Positions 17,439-26,448 of a DNA stretch of 64,000 nucleotides are shown piece after piece. The notes below the pieces were generated by a model. The model was given only the letters and a program-made list of their open reading frames with translations, was not told the origin of the DNA and searched no databases. The translations under genes were made by a program, and so were the position numbers. This DNA comes from FEN-1073 sp963780865 (GTDB taxonomy: Bacteria; Chloroflexota; Anaerolineae; Anaerolineales; RBG-16-64-43). The stretch is taken from positions 66,133 to 130,132 of the forward strand of contig CAWADT010000027.1 of the NCBI GenBank assembly GCA_963780865.1. Direction: 5' to 3'. Position 1 is the first letter of the stretch. The number at the start of each line of letters is the position of its first letter.

Positions 17439-18689
17439 ATGCCAACTCCCGGAAGAACACTCGCAACTCTGATTTTATTCTTCCTGACAGCCTGCGCTTC
17501 CAGTACCCAAACCGCTCCGACGGGGAAAATGGCTGTAACGTTTTTAGCATCCGCTACCGCGCCGACGGATTCCGGCACTCCCACGATCACCGCGTCAATC
17601 TCCTCACCGTCTTCCACCCCGACTGACGCTGTTCTTTCGACCTCCACTCCTGCTAAACCAACCCCGGACTGGGCCGGGAAATCCCGCCAGGTGGATGCAC
17701 TGTTCGCTTCGTATACTACCGACCGTTCGCCCGGAGCGGCCGTCATCGTCATTCAGGATGGAAATATTCTGAAGGAAGCCGGGTACGGACTCGCCGATCT
17801 GGCGAAGGGCACGCCGATCACCCCGTCGGAAATATTCCATTTGGCGTCGGTGGGGAAGCAATTCACCGCGCTGGCGGTGTTAATTCTTGAGCAACAGGGC
17901 AAGCTCGCCCTCGACGACCCAATCGAGAAATATCTTCCGGAGCTATCGAATTTTGGAAACGAGGTGACGATCCGAAGGCTGCTGAATCACACGTCGGGCA
18001 TGCCCGATGCCTATAGCGGAGCCTTGTATATGGCGCTGATGGAACGTTCGTCGCGGCCGACCAACGGGGATTTGCTGGCGGTGCTTTCGACGGCGGGCGG
18101 CCTGCGGTTCGATCCGGGGTTTACCTTTGAATACAGCAATACCGGCTACGACGTACTCGGCGCGCTGATCGAACGGGTGGCGGGCGAACCGTACCCGGAT
18201 TTTCTGGAAGAAAATATTTTCGGCCCGCTGGGAATGAAAAACACGTTCTCGCTTCCCAGCCTGCGGCAGAAGAACGACCCGCTCGTGGCGCATTCCTACG
18301 TAAAATATCAGGGGTTGATCCAGCCCTATGATACTTACCCGCTGGACGACATCGTCGGGTCCGGAACGATTTATTCCACCGTCGAAGACATGGTTCTTTA
18401 CGATCAAGCCTTGTATACGGACGCCATCGTCCGTTCCTCCACGTTGGCCCAGGCGTTCCAGCCGGCTGTGCTTTTCGATGGCACGAAATACCCGTATGGG
18501 TTTGGTTGGGAGATCCGAGACGAGAACGGGATCCGATCCTATGGACACTCGGGAAAATGGCTGGGCTATCAATCGTATTACGAGCGGTTCCCGGACCAGA
18601 AATTATCCATCGTCGTGCTGATGAACTGGAACTACGGCCCAGATGTGGAGAAGATCGAACCATTGATCCGGGATATCTATCTGGCCTAA
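17439..18689 (+). CDS. serine hydrolase lipoprotein (beta-lactamase/PBP-like)
   Basis: 416 aa from the ATG at 17439. N-terminal lipoprotein signal ATLILFFLTAC (Cys near residue 20), a Thr/Ser/Pro linker of about 60 aa, then a class C beta-lactamase-like fold: SxxK as SVGK near residue 136, YSNTG (YxN) near 231, and GHSGKW (HxG) near 370. Such proteins are D-aminopeptidases, carboxypeptidases or esterases more often than true beta-lactamases; resistance should not be inferred. Exposed on the outer face of the membrane. Confidence 0.88.
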   Translation: MPTPGRTLATLILFFLTACASSTQTAPTGKMAVTFLASATAPTDSGTPTITASISSPSSTPTDAVLSTSTPAKPTPDWAGKSRQVDALFASYTTDRSPGAAVIVIQDGNILKEAGYGLADLAKGTPITPSEIFHLASVGKQFTALAVLILEQQGKLALDDPIEKYLPELSNFGNEVTIRRLLNHTSGMPDAYSGALYMALMERSSRPTNGDLLAVLSTAGGLRFDPGFTFEYSNTGYDVLGALIERVAGEPYPDFLEENIFGPLGMKNTFSLPSLRQKNDPLVAHSYVKYQGLIQPYDTYPLDDIVGSGTIYSTVEDMVLYDQALYTDAIVRSSTLAQAFQPAVLFDGTKYPYGFGWEIRDENGIRSYGHSGKWLGYQSYYERFPDQKLSIVVLMNWNYGPDVEKIEPLIRDIYLA

Positions 18690-18772
18690 TCCGGCCCGGT
18701 TGCGGGGAATTCCGGAAACGGCAGGCTCCTACCAGGTGGCGTCATGTGGATTACCGCTCACCAATAACCATC

Positions 18773-18920
18773 TTAACAAGGTCCTGAAAAATAGGACAGG
18801 TGTCATTGCGAGCGACCAAAGGGAGCGAAGCAATCTCGTTTTTCGCGGACGAAAGATCAGATTGCTTCGTCGCTCCGCTCCTCGCAATGACATATTCATT
18901 CTTTTTCAGCACCCTGTTAA
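18773..18920 (+). repeat. 148-bp MITE-like element, copy 1 (upstream of proS)
   Basis: Terminal inverted repeats of 19 bp: TTAACAAGGTCCTGAAAAA (18773-18791) and TTTTTCAGCACCCTGTTAA (18902-18920), two mismatches. Inside is a second, larger palindrome GTCATTGCGAG (from 18802) to CGCAATGAC (to 18891) with GAAGCAATCT/AGATTGCTTCG arms. No ORF of its own. It ends 14 bases before the proS start, right against the Shine-Dalgarno AGGAAGAGG. A second copy of identical length is at 56822-56969. Confidence 0.75.
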
Positions 18921-18934
18921 AAGGAAGAGGATGT

Positions 18935-20683
18935 ATGCGCTTTAGCGAATGTTTTGGCAGCACTCTGCGCGAGGATCCGTCCGAGGCGGATACCGCATCG
19001 GCCCGCCTCTTGCTCCGGGCGGCCTTCGTCCGTCCGCTGGCAGCGGGTATCTTCAGCTTCCTCCCGCTCGGGTTCCGGGTAAAAACCAAGATCGAACGGA
19101 TCCTGCGCGAGGAGATGGAATCCCTCAGCGGGCAGGAATTGCTCATGCCGGTGGTGCAACCGGCGGAAATCTGGAAGCGCACCGGCCGCTGGCAGCGAAT
19201 CGGCGCCGAGATGGGCCGGCTGCAGGATCGGGCGGGGCGGGATCTGGTTTTGGCGATGACCCACGAGGAAGTCGTCGCGACGCTGGCCGCATCCGAAATC
19301 CGCTCTTACCGGGACCTGCCGCGATTGATCTTCCATCTGCAGACCAAATGGCGCGACGATCCGCGGCCGCGCGCCGGTCTGATCCGCGTCCGGGAATTTA
19401 CAATGCTGGATTCCTACAGCCTGGACGCAACCGCATCCGGAATGGAAGCGCAATACCGTGCGCACGACGCGGCCTACCGGCGCATTTTCCGGCGCTGCGG
19501 CTTGCCGGTGGTGGGGGTTGACTCCGACGCCGGGATGATGGGCGGGAAGGCCGCGCAGGAATTCATGTACCTCACCCCGATCGGCGAGGACACGCTCCTG
19601 ATTTGTTCCTCCTGCGATTACCGCGCCAACCGGCAAACCGCGCTGTTCCGAAAGCCGGTGGCGGCCGCAGAGGAGCCGTTGCCGCTCGAAAAAGTTGCTA
19701 CACCCGGCGTGACCTCGATCGAAGCGCTGGCGGCCTTTCTCCAACTCCCGCCCGCTCGCATGGCCAAAGCGGTTTTTCACGTCGCCACGGTGATGGAGGG
19801 GAACGACCGGCGGGAACAGTTTGTATTTTCCGTCGTCCGCGGCGACATGGAGGTGAACGAGACGAAGCTCGCCAACGTTGTCGGCGCGCTTGAGCTGCGC
19901 CCGGCGCGCGAGGAGGAAATCCGCGCCATAGGAGCGGTTCCCGGCTACGCGTCCCCGATCGGGGTGCGCGGCGCAATCCTCGTCGTCGACGACGCCGTTC
20001 CCGCCAGCCCGAACCTGGTGGCGGGCGCGAACCAGGAGGGATTCCACGTGCGCAACGTCAACTACGGGCGCGACTTCACGGCCGGAACCCTCGCGGACAT
20101 CGCGGCGGCCGGGGAGGGAGACGCCTGCCCGTCGTGCGGATTGCCGCTGAGCATGTCGCGCGGGGTCGAGGTGGGGAATATCTTCCAGCTTGGCACGCGC
20201 TACAGCGAGCCGATGGATTGCCGCTACCTGGACCGCGAAGGGAAAGCGCAGCCCGTGTGGATGGGATCCTACGGGATCGGGGTGGGGCGCCTGATGGCCT
20301 GCATCGCCGAAGCCCATCACGACGAACACGGATTGATTTGGCCGGCGTCCGTCGCCCCCTATCAGGTGGCGCTGGTCGGGCTGGGTTGCAAAGAGGAATC
20401 GGAACAGGTATACGGGACGCTTTGCTCCGCCGGGATCGAAGTCTTCTACGACGACCGTAATGAACGACCCGGGGTGATGTTTACCGACGCGGACCTCATG
20501 GGCTTTCCGCTGCGACTGACTGTAAGCGCCCGTTCCCTCCAGCAGGGCGGAGTGGAATTCAAGCGGCGCGATCTTCCGGAGAAGCGCATTCTTCCGCGGG
20601 AGACGCTGGTGGCTGAAATTCACCGGGAGATCGCCGCGCTGGTTGCAGCCCTTTCCGGATCGACAACCGATGAAAGACCGTAA
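18935..20683 (+). CDS. proS: proline--tRNA ligase
   Basis: 582 aa from the ATG at 18935 after AGGAAGAGG. Bacterial-type ProRS: motif 2 region TKWRDDPRPRAGLIRVREFT, an inserted YbaK-like editing domain (residues of about 240-390, IEALAAFLQLPPARMAKAVF) that clears Ala-tRNA-Pro, motif 3 GSYGIGVGRLMAC, and a C-terminal anticodon-binding domain. It is a little longer than 565 aa, otherwise typical. Its 3' end overlaps the next gene by 14 bases. A 148-bp repeat abuts its ribosome site. Confidence 0.96.
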   Translation: MRFSECFGSTLREDPSEADTASARLLLRAAFVRPLAAGIFSFLPLGFRVKTKIERILREEMESLSGQELLMPVVQPAEIWKRTGRWQRIGAEMGRLQDRAGRDLVLAMTHEEVVATLAASEIRSYRDLPRLIFHLQTKWRDDPRPRAGLIRVREFTMLDSYSLDATASGMEAQYRAHDAAYRRIFRRCGLPVVGVDSDAGMMGGKAAQEFMYLTPIGEDTLLICSSCDYRANRQTALFRKPVAAAEEPLPLEKVATPGVTSIEALAAFLQLPPARMAKAVFHVATVMEGNDRREQFVFSVVRGDMEVNETKLANVVGALELRPAREEEIRAIGAVPGYASPIGVRGAILVVDDAVPASPNLVAGANQEGFHVRNVNYGRDFTAGTLADIAAAGEGDACPSCGLPLSMSRGVEVGNIFQLGTRYSEPMDCRYLDREGKAQPVWMGSYGIGVGRLMACIAEAHHDEHGLIWPASVAPYQVALVGLGCKEESEQVYGTLCSAGIEVFYDDRNERPGVMFTDADLMGFPLRLTVSARSLQQGGVEFKRRDLPEKRILPRETLVAEIHREIAALVAALSGSTTDERP

Positions 20684-21092
20684 GGTTCTCTTCCTGTGTT
20701 ATGGGAACTTATGCCGGAGCCCGATGGCGGCGGGTTTTTTCAACGCACTGCGGGGCGGGAATCCCGTCGTCGCGGAAAGCGCCGGGATGGGAGCGGTCGA
20801 GGGAACTCCGGCGACCTCGCTTGCTCAGCTGGAAATGGCGCGCCGCGGGATCGACATCTCCGGCCACCGTGCGAGAAATATCGCGTCGGTGGATCTGGAT
20901 TCCTACGAGGAAATCGTCGCTTTGGACCGGGAAGTCGCGTTCCTTTTGGAGCAGGCCGCTCCGCGGCATCCCAAGCTGAGGGTGTGGAATATAGCGGATC
21001 CGTACGGCGGCCCGGCGGGGGGATATCGGGACGCGGCGGAAATCGTGAAAACATATGTCGAAGGTTATTTACTTTCGGTCCCGGGCGATTGA
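20670..21092 (+). CDS. low-molecular-weight protein tyrosine phosphatase family
   Basis: 140 aa; the ATG at 20670 overlaps the proS stop by 14 bases. The LMW-PTP loop CX5R(S/T) is C10-YGNLC-R16-S near the N-terminus, and the general-acid Asp is in IADPYGGP. Such enzymes dephosphorylate Tyr or Arg, or act as arsenate reductases of the same fold; arsenic genes are absent here, so a protein phosphatase is favoured. Cotranscribed with proS by position. Convergent with the next gene. Confidence 0.85.
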   Translation: MKDRKVLFLCYGNLCRSPMAAGFFNALRGGNPVVAESAGMGAVEGTPATSLAQLEMARRGIDISGHRARNIASVDLDSYEEIVALDREVAFLLEQAAPRHPKLRVWNIADPYGGPAGGYRDAAEIVKTYVEGYLLSVPGD

Positions 21093-21103
21093 CCGACGGC
21101 GTT

Positions 21104-21577
21104 CTACATTTGAGACAGGATCAATCCCATTCCGTTGCTTTCGGCGACGGAGAGAATTTTAACCATGGCGTCTTTTTCCTCCATCGTCCGGAAGGTCTCG
21201 TAGGGGCACGCGGTGAGTTGCGACCGCAGAAGGATGACTTCCTCGGGGCTCAGATAGCCAAGATAGATCGAATCCGTGGCTTCGGCCAGATTTCCATGGC
21301 GTTCCGTGAGTTTACCTAAAAGCAGGATCATCCGCGGCAGGTCCGGATAGTTGGGGACTTCTTCCGGCAGGTGGTCAAACAGGTAGTCGACGATGCTGCC
21401 CACCGGCCGGTAGGGTTCCTGCTCGAAGCGAAAGCTGGCGATATCATACCCGTCGATGTCCCTGGGAAAATAATTTCCCGGCGGAATGGCAAATTGAATC
21501 CGGCGGCGGATGTCCCCCTTGAGTAGGGATTGGTACCGCTTGGCATCAAACAACGCAGGGCGAAATACGATCGACAT
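21104..21577 (-). CDS. hypothetical protein
   Basis: 157 aa from the ATG at 21577 (GGAAAG upstream); an earlier ATG at 21607 is possible. No family recognised. The protein is acidic-neutral, without signal peptide or membrane helices, and contains the rather specific stretches RRRIQFAIPPGNYFPRDIDG and EEVPNYPDLPRMILLLGKL. Codon use resembles the neighbours and the frame is long for a spurious ORF, so I regard it as real. Monocistronic, convergent with the phosphatase gene. Confidence 0.55.
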   Translation of the reverse strand: MSIVFRPALFDAKRYQSLLKGDIRRRIQFAIPPGNYFPRDIDGYDIASFRFEQEPYRPVGSIVDYLFDHLPEEVPNYPDLPRMILLLGKLTERHGNLAEATDSIYLGYLSPEEVILLRSQLTACPYETFRTMEEKDAMVKILSVAESNGMGLILSQM

Positions 21578-21976
21578 GAGAATGCTTTCCGGCTCGGCTT
21601 GGAACAAGTATACGTTTTTTTACATCTCCTCATCGGGACTTCCGCCTTTGCCCACGGATGACACCGAAAAGAACCGAATGCACTGAAAAACATTGGTGCG
21701 CTTTTTCACCCAAGGAAATTTTTCGGCAGTTTCGGATTTTTTCCGTGTTTTGGTGTGCGTTTTCTTAGACCTCGGTCAATGCCTTTTTTTTCCAGATATA
21801 AATCCCGGGAGGAGACTTGGAATCATGCGAGATTTGTCGATTTTCTCCATTTTACCTCCCGCGAAAATGGCCTCTCAATCATTTCTTCCCGGACATTAAC
21901 GCCATTCTAGTGAATTCCTGCGTATATATTAATTGGGGTATGATACACGGGTTCTCCACTGAGATTGGGAGGCATT
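21578..21976. other. intergenic region between divergent genes
   Basis: About 400 bases, markedly AT-richer than the neighbourhood, between a minus-strand hypothetical gene and the plus-strand NfeD gene. I see no gene, RNA or repeat. TATGAT near 21940 is a possible -10 for nfeD but without a convincing -35. Confidence 0.4.
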
Positions 21977-22585
21977 ATGGAACTGACGAGCATACTCCAA
22001 AACCAAAATCTGACGTACATGATCCTGCTCGCGGCGCTCTGGACGCTGATCTTCGCCAGCGTAGTTCCCGGAACGGGGGCGTTTGAGGTGGTGGCTGGAG
22101 TTGGCCTTTTTGTTTCCACTGTCGCCGTATTTGTGCAGCCGATCAACGTCTGGGCGCTCCCGCTCATCTTCCTCGGCGTGGTCGCGTTCTTTCTTGAGCT
22201 GCGCATTAATTCCCGCGGAATATTCCTGCTGGTGTCGATCGTGCTGGCTACGGTGGGATCCGCCTTCCTCTTCCGAGGGCCGAACGGGGAATCCGCCGGC
22301 GTCTCCTGGTGGATCGCGGGTATCGGAAGTTTGCTGACGGCCGGATTTTTCTGGCTGGCTTTCGGCACCTACCTGCATTCCGGCCGGTCGGTTGTGGATT
22401 TCAGCGCCGATAAAGTGGTCGGCCAGGTGGGAACGGCCAAAACCGATATCTCCATGCAACAGGGGATGGTTCAGGTGGCCAGCGCCTTGTGGAGCGCCCG
22501 GTCGGATTCGCCGATCCCCTCGGGCTCCCGCGTTCGGATCCACTCCCGGCATGGGTTGGTCTTAACCGTTCAAAAAGAGGATTAA
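21977..22585 (+). CDS. NfeD-like integral membrane protein
   Basis: 202 aa from the ATG at 21977 after TTGGGAGG. Four to five membrane helices occupy residues of about 14-135; the C-terminal 65 residues form a soluble NfeD-type OB-like beta domain (GQVGTAKTDI, GSRVRIHSRHGLVLTV). It lacks the N-terminal ClpP-like protease of long NfeD proteins, so it is the short form (NfeD1b). Short NfeD proteins pair with stomatin/SPFH proteins; one lies 2 kb downstream with a peptidase gene between. Confidence 0.82.
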   Translation: MELTSILQNQNLTYMILLAALWTLIFASVVPGTGAFEVVAGVGLFVSTVAVFVQPINVWALPLIFLGVVAFFLELRINSRGIFLLVSIVLATVGSAFLFRGPNGESAGVSWWIAGIGSLLTAGFFWLAFGTYLHSGRSVVDFSADKVVGQVGTAKTDISMQQGMVQVASALWSARSDSPIPSGSRVRIHSRHGLVLTVQKED

Positions 22586-22588
22586 TTC

Positions 22589-24460
22589 TTGACCGGAAAA
22601 ACCGTCCTTCCCTATGGAACGTGGCCGAGCCCGATCCAGCCGGAAACCCTCGGGCTGGGTAAACGGTTTTCCGACGTTCAATGGAACGGCGATGGACGCA
22701 GTCTGGTGTGGCTGGAGGAACGTTCGGGGAAGGGGGTGATCGTCTGCCGGACGGGGGCGGACGCGCCCAGCGATCTGACCGAAACGCACCAGGTGCGCGG
22801 CGGGGTTGGCTACGGCGGCGGAGATTTTTACGCCGCGAAGGATTTTGTCGTCTTTGCAGAAAAGAACGGCCGCTTGTATCGCGCGCCGATTGGCAATGGC
22901 GGGATTCAACCGATCACGCCGGAATTCGGGAGCGCGGCTTCTCCCGCCGTCTCGCCCGACGGTCGCTGGGTCGTCTATGTGCATTCCTATGAGAAGAAGG
23001 ACCGGCTGGCGATCGTTGATTCCCAAGGCCATCTTTGGCCGCAGATCCTGGTCGAAGGCGCGGATTTTTACATGCAACCGGTGTGGCATCCCGGCGGGGA
23101 AGAGATCGCGTGGGTGGAATGGAACCATCCTCAAATGCCGTGGGATGGCTCGCTGTTGAAGACCGCGCATTGGACGCGGGAGAAAGGCATCCTTGGCGAT
23201 CCGAAACTACTGGCCGGGGGCGCGGAAATTCCCGTGATGCAGCCAGCTTTCTCCCCGGACGGGCGCTGGCTGGCGGTTCTCGCCGGCGATGGGGAAACGG
23301 ATTCGCTGCTCCTTTTGGATTTGAAAAAAGGAACGCGGAAGCCGCTCGTCACCGGAGCTGTCCTTTTGGATCCCGCTTGGACGCAGGGCATGCGCTCGCT
23401 GGGCTGGACGTCCGACAGCCGGAAGATTTATTACCGCCGCAATGAGAATGGGTTCGCTTCGATTTGGGCGGTGGATGTGGAAAGCGGCGCCGATAAAAAA
23501 ATACAGACCGATCCGTATACCTGGATCGACCAGATCAGCCTTTCGCCGCGCGAGGAGGCGCTCGCGTTCATCGGCTCCTCGCCCTCATTCCCGGAACGCG
23601 TAGTGTTTTGGAGCGGGGGACAATTCTTGGCGCAGTCGCGATCGAGCGCCGAACGGCTTGCCGCGGACGAATTCTCGACCCCGGCGACGTTTGTATGGAA
23701 AGCGAATAACGGCGAGGAAGTGCGCGGAATTTATTGTCCGCCCTGCAATTCAAGATTCGAAAGCCGGGGACTGCCTCCGGCGGTGATCGACATCCACGGC
23801 GGCCCCACCTCGCAGCGGGTGGTGTCCTATTCCGGAGATAGAGCTTTTTTCACCAGCCGCGGGTACGCGTATCTGGAGGTGAACTACCGCGGCAGCACCG
23901 GATCCGGCCGGTCCTATAGGCGCGCGCTGGACGGAAAATGGGGCGAATTGGACGTGGAGGACGCCGTGGGCGGCGCGAAAGCGCTGTGCGAACGAGGGCT
24001 GGCCGATCCGGCGAGGCTCGCAATCAAAGGCGGCAGCGCGGGGGGCTACACCGTCCTCAACGCGCTCATCCGCCACCCGGGTTTTTTCCGAACCGGCGTC
24101 TGCCTTTTTGGCGTGTCGAACCTGTTCACGCTCGCCGCCGAGACCCACAAGTTCGAGGAGCGCTACGAGGATTCGCTTGTCGGTCCGCTGCCTGAAGCGG
24201 CGCAGAAATACCGCGATTGGTCCCCGATTTTTCATGTGGACCAGATTCGCGATCCGCTCGCGTTGTTTCAGGGCGATGAGGATACCGTGGTTCCGCCCGA
24301 GCAGTCGGCAAGCATAGCCGAAGCGCTGGAGCGGAGGAACATCCCCCACCTCTATCGGCTTTTTCCCGGCGAAGGACACGGTTGGCGCAAGTCGGAAACC
24401 ATCACGGCGTATTACACGGAAATGGAAAAGTTTTTGCGGCAGCACCTGCTCTATGCTTGA
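22589..24460 (+). CDS. S9 family prolyl oligopeptidase-like peptidase
   Basis: 623 aa from a TTG after AGAGG, 3 bases past the NfeD stop. N-terminal seven-bladed propeller (about 20-370; WNGDGRSLVWLEER, FSPDGRWLAVLAG and similar blades) and a C-terminal alpha/beta hydrolase. Nucleophile Ser near 483 in GGSAGGYT, Asp near 563 in GDEDTVVP, His near 596 in GEGHGW. No signal peptide, so cytosolic. S9 enzymes release dipeptides or acyl-amino acids from short peptides. Its placement between nfeD and stomatin suggests cotranslation with nfeD and perhaps a membrane-proteolysis role. Confidence 0.92.
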   Translation: MTGKTVLPYGTWPSPIQPETLGLGKRFSDVQWNGDGRSLVWLEERSGKGVIVCRTGADAPSDLTETHQVRGGVGYGGGDFYAAKDFVVFAEKNGRLYRAPIGNGGIQPITPEFGSAASPAVSPDGRWVVYVHSYEKKDRLAIVDSQGHLWPQILVEGADFYMQPVWHPGGEEIAWVEWNHPQMPWDGSLLKTAHWTREKGILGDPKLLAGGAEIPVMQPAFSPDGRWLAVLAGDGETDSLLLLDLKKGTRKPLVTGAVLLDPAWTQGMRSLGWTSDSRKIYYRRNENGFASIWAVDVESGADKKIQTDPYTWIDQISLSPREEALAFIGSSPSFPERVVFWSGGQFLAQSRSSAERLAADEFSTPATFVWKANNGEEVRGIYCPPCNSRFESRGLPPAVIDIHGGPTSQRVVSYSGDRAFFTSRGYAYLEVNYRGSTGSGRSYRRALDGKWGELDVEDAVGGAKALCERGLADPARLAIKGGSAGGYTVLNALIRHPGFFRTGVCLFGVSNLFTLAAETHKFEERYEDSLVGPLPEAAQKYRDWSPIFHVDQIRDPLALFQGDEDTVVPPEQSASIAEALERRNIPHLYRLFPGEGHGWRKSETITAYYTEMEKFLRQHLLYA

Positions 24461-24659
24461 TTCACTTTTTGGTCGGCGGGTCGAGGAGGGCTGAGCGGAT
24501 TTATCGTGCGAAGCCCGTCTCCCCGGCCTGCACGTCGGAGCCGGGGCGGGCGAGACCAGGATCTGCGTCAAGACACGGCGATCTCTCCCGCCCCGGCGGC
24601 CGGGCGGGGGATACACATAAAACGCAATTCGACCGCCTTTTCATCTTTTGGAGGAGACT

Positions 24660-25529
24660 ATGGACACTCTGGGAACGGCTTCGGTAACACTCTTTTGTCT
24701 GGCCATCGGCGTGGTTTTGGTGGTCATCTGGTTCTTGTTCAATGCGATCAAGATCGTCAGCCAGTACGAGCGGCTGGTAATCTTCCGCCTGGGAAAGTGC
24801 GTCGGAATGCGCGGCCCGGGTTTGGTCTGGCTCATCCCGGGGTTCGAACGCGGGCGGCGGGTGGATCTGCGCGAGCAGGTGAGGGAAATCCCCCACCAGG
24901 TATCGATCACCAAAGACAACGCTCCGATTTCGATCGACTTTCTGTGGTTCTTCAAGGTCGTCGACCCGGTGCAGAGCGTGCTGCAGGTGGTCAACTTCGA
25001 GCAGACGTCGCAGGGCATGGCTACGACCATGCTGCGTTCCGTGATCGGCGGCATTCTGCTCGATGAGGTGCTCTCGCAGCGGGAAAACATCAACATGCAG
25101 CTGCGGGCCAAGCTGGACGAGGTGACCGAGCGCTGGGGGGTGAAGGTCGAGAACGTGGAAATCCGCGAGATCATCCCGCCGCGCGAAGTGCAGGATGCGA
25201 TGAACCGGCAGATGACGGCCGAGCGGATCCGCCGCGCCACCGTGACCGAGTCCGAGGGCAACCGCGACGCCGCGATCAACGTGGCGGAAGGCGGGAAGAA
25301 ATCGGCCATCCTTCAGGCGGAAGGCGAACGGCAGGCGAATATTCTGCGCGCCGAAGGCTTTTCCCAGGCGCTCAAGACCATCTTCGCCGCCGCCCAGGGG
25401 ATCGATCAGAAGACCATGACGCTGCAATACTTCGACACCCTCAAGGCGCTGGGAACCGGCCCCGCCACCAAGTTCATCTTCCCCTTGGAATTCACGCAGA
25501 TGATCACGAATTTCCTGGAGAAAAAATAA
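24660..25529 (+). CDS. SPFH/stomatin-like membrane protein
   Basis: 289 aa from the ATG at 24660 (GGAGGAG upstream). One N-terminal membrane helix (residues of about 7-30), then the SPFH/band-7 domain (QYERLVIFRLGKCVGMRGPG, DFLWFFKVVDPV, LRSVIGGILLDEVLSQREN), then an Ala/Glu-rich coiled coil (AEGERQANILRAEGFSQAL) for oligomerisation. Stomatins scaffold membrane microdomains and partner with short NfeD proteins, one of which is upstream. The 200 bases before it hold only GC-rich hairpins. Confidence 0.92.
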   Translation: MDTLGTASVTLFCLAIGVVLVVIWFLFNAIKIVSQYERLVIFRLGKCVGMRGPGLVWLIPGFERGRRVDLREQVREIPHQVSITKDNAPISIDFLWFFKVVDPVQSVLQVVNFEQTSQGMATTMLRSVIGGILLDEVLSQRENINMQLRAKLDEVTERWGVKVENVEIREIIPPREVQDAMNRQMTAERIRRATVTESEGNRDAAINVAEGGKKSAILQAEGERQANILRAEGFSQALKTIFAAAQGIDQKTMTLQYFDTLKALGTGPATKFIFPLEFTQMITNFLEKK

Positions 25530-25572
25530 CCGGACATCGGATTCGATCGTAAGCGGATGATGCTTTCCTTCG

Positions 25573-25614
25573 TCGGCCGGGAACCACCCTGCAGCACAGG
25601 TCGTTCCCGGCCGA
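25573..25614. terminator. hairpin downstream of the stomatin gene
   Basis: Perfect 12-bp inverted repeat TCGGCCGGGAAC / GTTCCCGGCCGA around an 18-base loop, with CCTT/AAGG outer arms. There is no T tract, so it is a weak terminator candidate or a mRNA-end stabiliser. Confidence 0.4.
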
Positions 25615-25660
25615 TGTGCAAGGAAGCCAGCGCGCGCCGCCGGGTTTGAGCACACCAGCG

Positions 25661-26128
25661 ATGACGATAGACGGAGTGGTCATTTCCACCGCGTCTCTGC
25701 GCGATCTGAGACAGGTTATGCGCCTGGAACGGATCTGCTTTGGCGTGGACGCCTGGCCGGTCCTGGACGTGATGAGCGTCCTGGTGTGGCCGGGGGAAGT
25801 CCGGCTGCGGGCGACTCTCGACCGCAAAGTCATCGGACTGATCACGGCCGAGCCTGCCTGGAAGGTCGGAATTTCGATGATCACGACGATCGGCGTGGAT
25901 CCGGATCATCGCCGGATGGGGGTGGGATCGGCGCTGCTGGCCGGCTGCGAGACGGTTCTTCCGGGGGAGAAAATCCGCCTCACCGTGCGGGAGGACAACC
26001 AACCAGCCATAAGGTTGTACGAGCAGTTTCACTATGCCTTCTTGACCAAGATTCCCAATTACTACCGGGACGGCCGTTCGGGTCTGGTTATGGAAAAGAT
26101 AAAAGACACCGGACGACTGCATTTTTAA
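25661..26128 (+). CDS. GNAT family N-acetyltransferase (RimI-like)
   Basis: 155 aa from the ATG at 25661 (MTIDGVVIST); an ATG at 25616 would add 15 poorly fitting residues. The acetyl-CoA motif A is TTIGVDPDHRRMGVGSALL with the R/QxxGxG/A core RRMGVG; motif B is AIRLYEQFHYAFLTKIPNYY, close to RimI (LYxxxGF..xxxxxYY). Substrate unknown, possibly protein N-termini. Isolated gene. Confidence 0.85.
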   Translation: MTIDGVVISTASLRDLRQVMRLERICFGVDAWPVLDVMSVLVWPGEVRLRATLDRKVIGLITAEPAWKVGISMITTIGVDPDHRRMGVGSALLAGCETVLPGEKIRLTVREDNQPAIRLYEQFHYAFLTKIPNYYRDGRSGLVMEKIKDTGRLHF

Positions 26129-26448
26129 ATGAATAGCTGCGGTTCCATTATTCGAGAAAATTCATCCGGGGTAACTGCTCAGCCCAAGAAAAGCTGGAAG
26201 GAATTCCATAGAATGGATGACCTGGTATCACTCTCCCTCATCCGGCTTCGCGTCGCTATCCCTCGCTCCGCTCGGGACGGGCGCTCCAGGACAGGTTCGG
26301 CCACCTTCTCCCAGCGCCTGCCCTCGCGAAGCGGGGGTATGCCGGGAGAAGGACGGGATGAGGAGGAAGGCGGAGTAGTTACCAACCGGGAACGCATTCT
26401 GACTGGAGGGGAACTCCTATGGTTAAGTAACTCAAGGAGGAACAAGCG
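26129..26448. other. intergenic region with a long imperfect inverted repeat
   Basis: 320 bases without a gene. ACTCTCCCTCATCCGGC (from about 26230) pairs imperfectly with GCCGGGAGAAGGACGGGATG AGG (26341-26363), a member of the CCTC/GAGG hairpin family also seen near 31953, 38560 and 39540. The Shine-Dalgarno of the next gene is AAGGAGG at 26436. Confidence 0.5.

Noticed and set aside
17439..18689. True beta-lactamase (antibiotic resistance)
   Set aside because: Motifs fit the broad serine hydrolase/PBP-like family; nothing shows beta-lactam specificity.
20670..21092. Arsenate reductase ArsC
   Set aside because: Same fold as LMW-PTP but no ars genes nearby and no ArsC-specific Cys pair visible.
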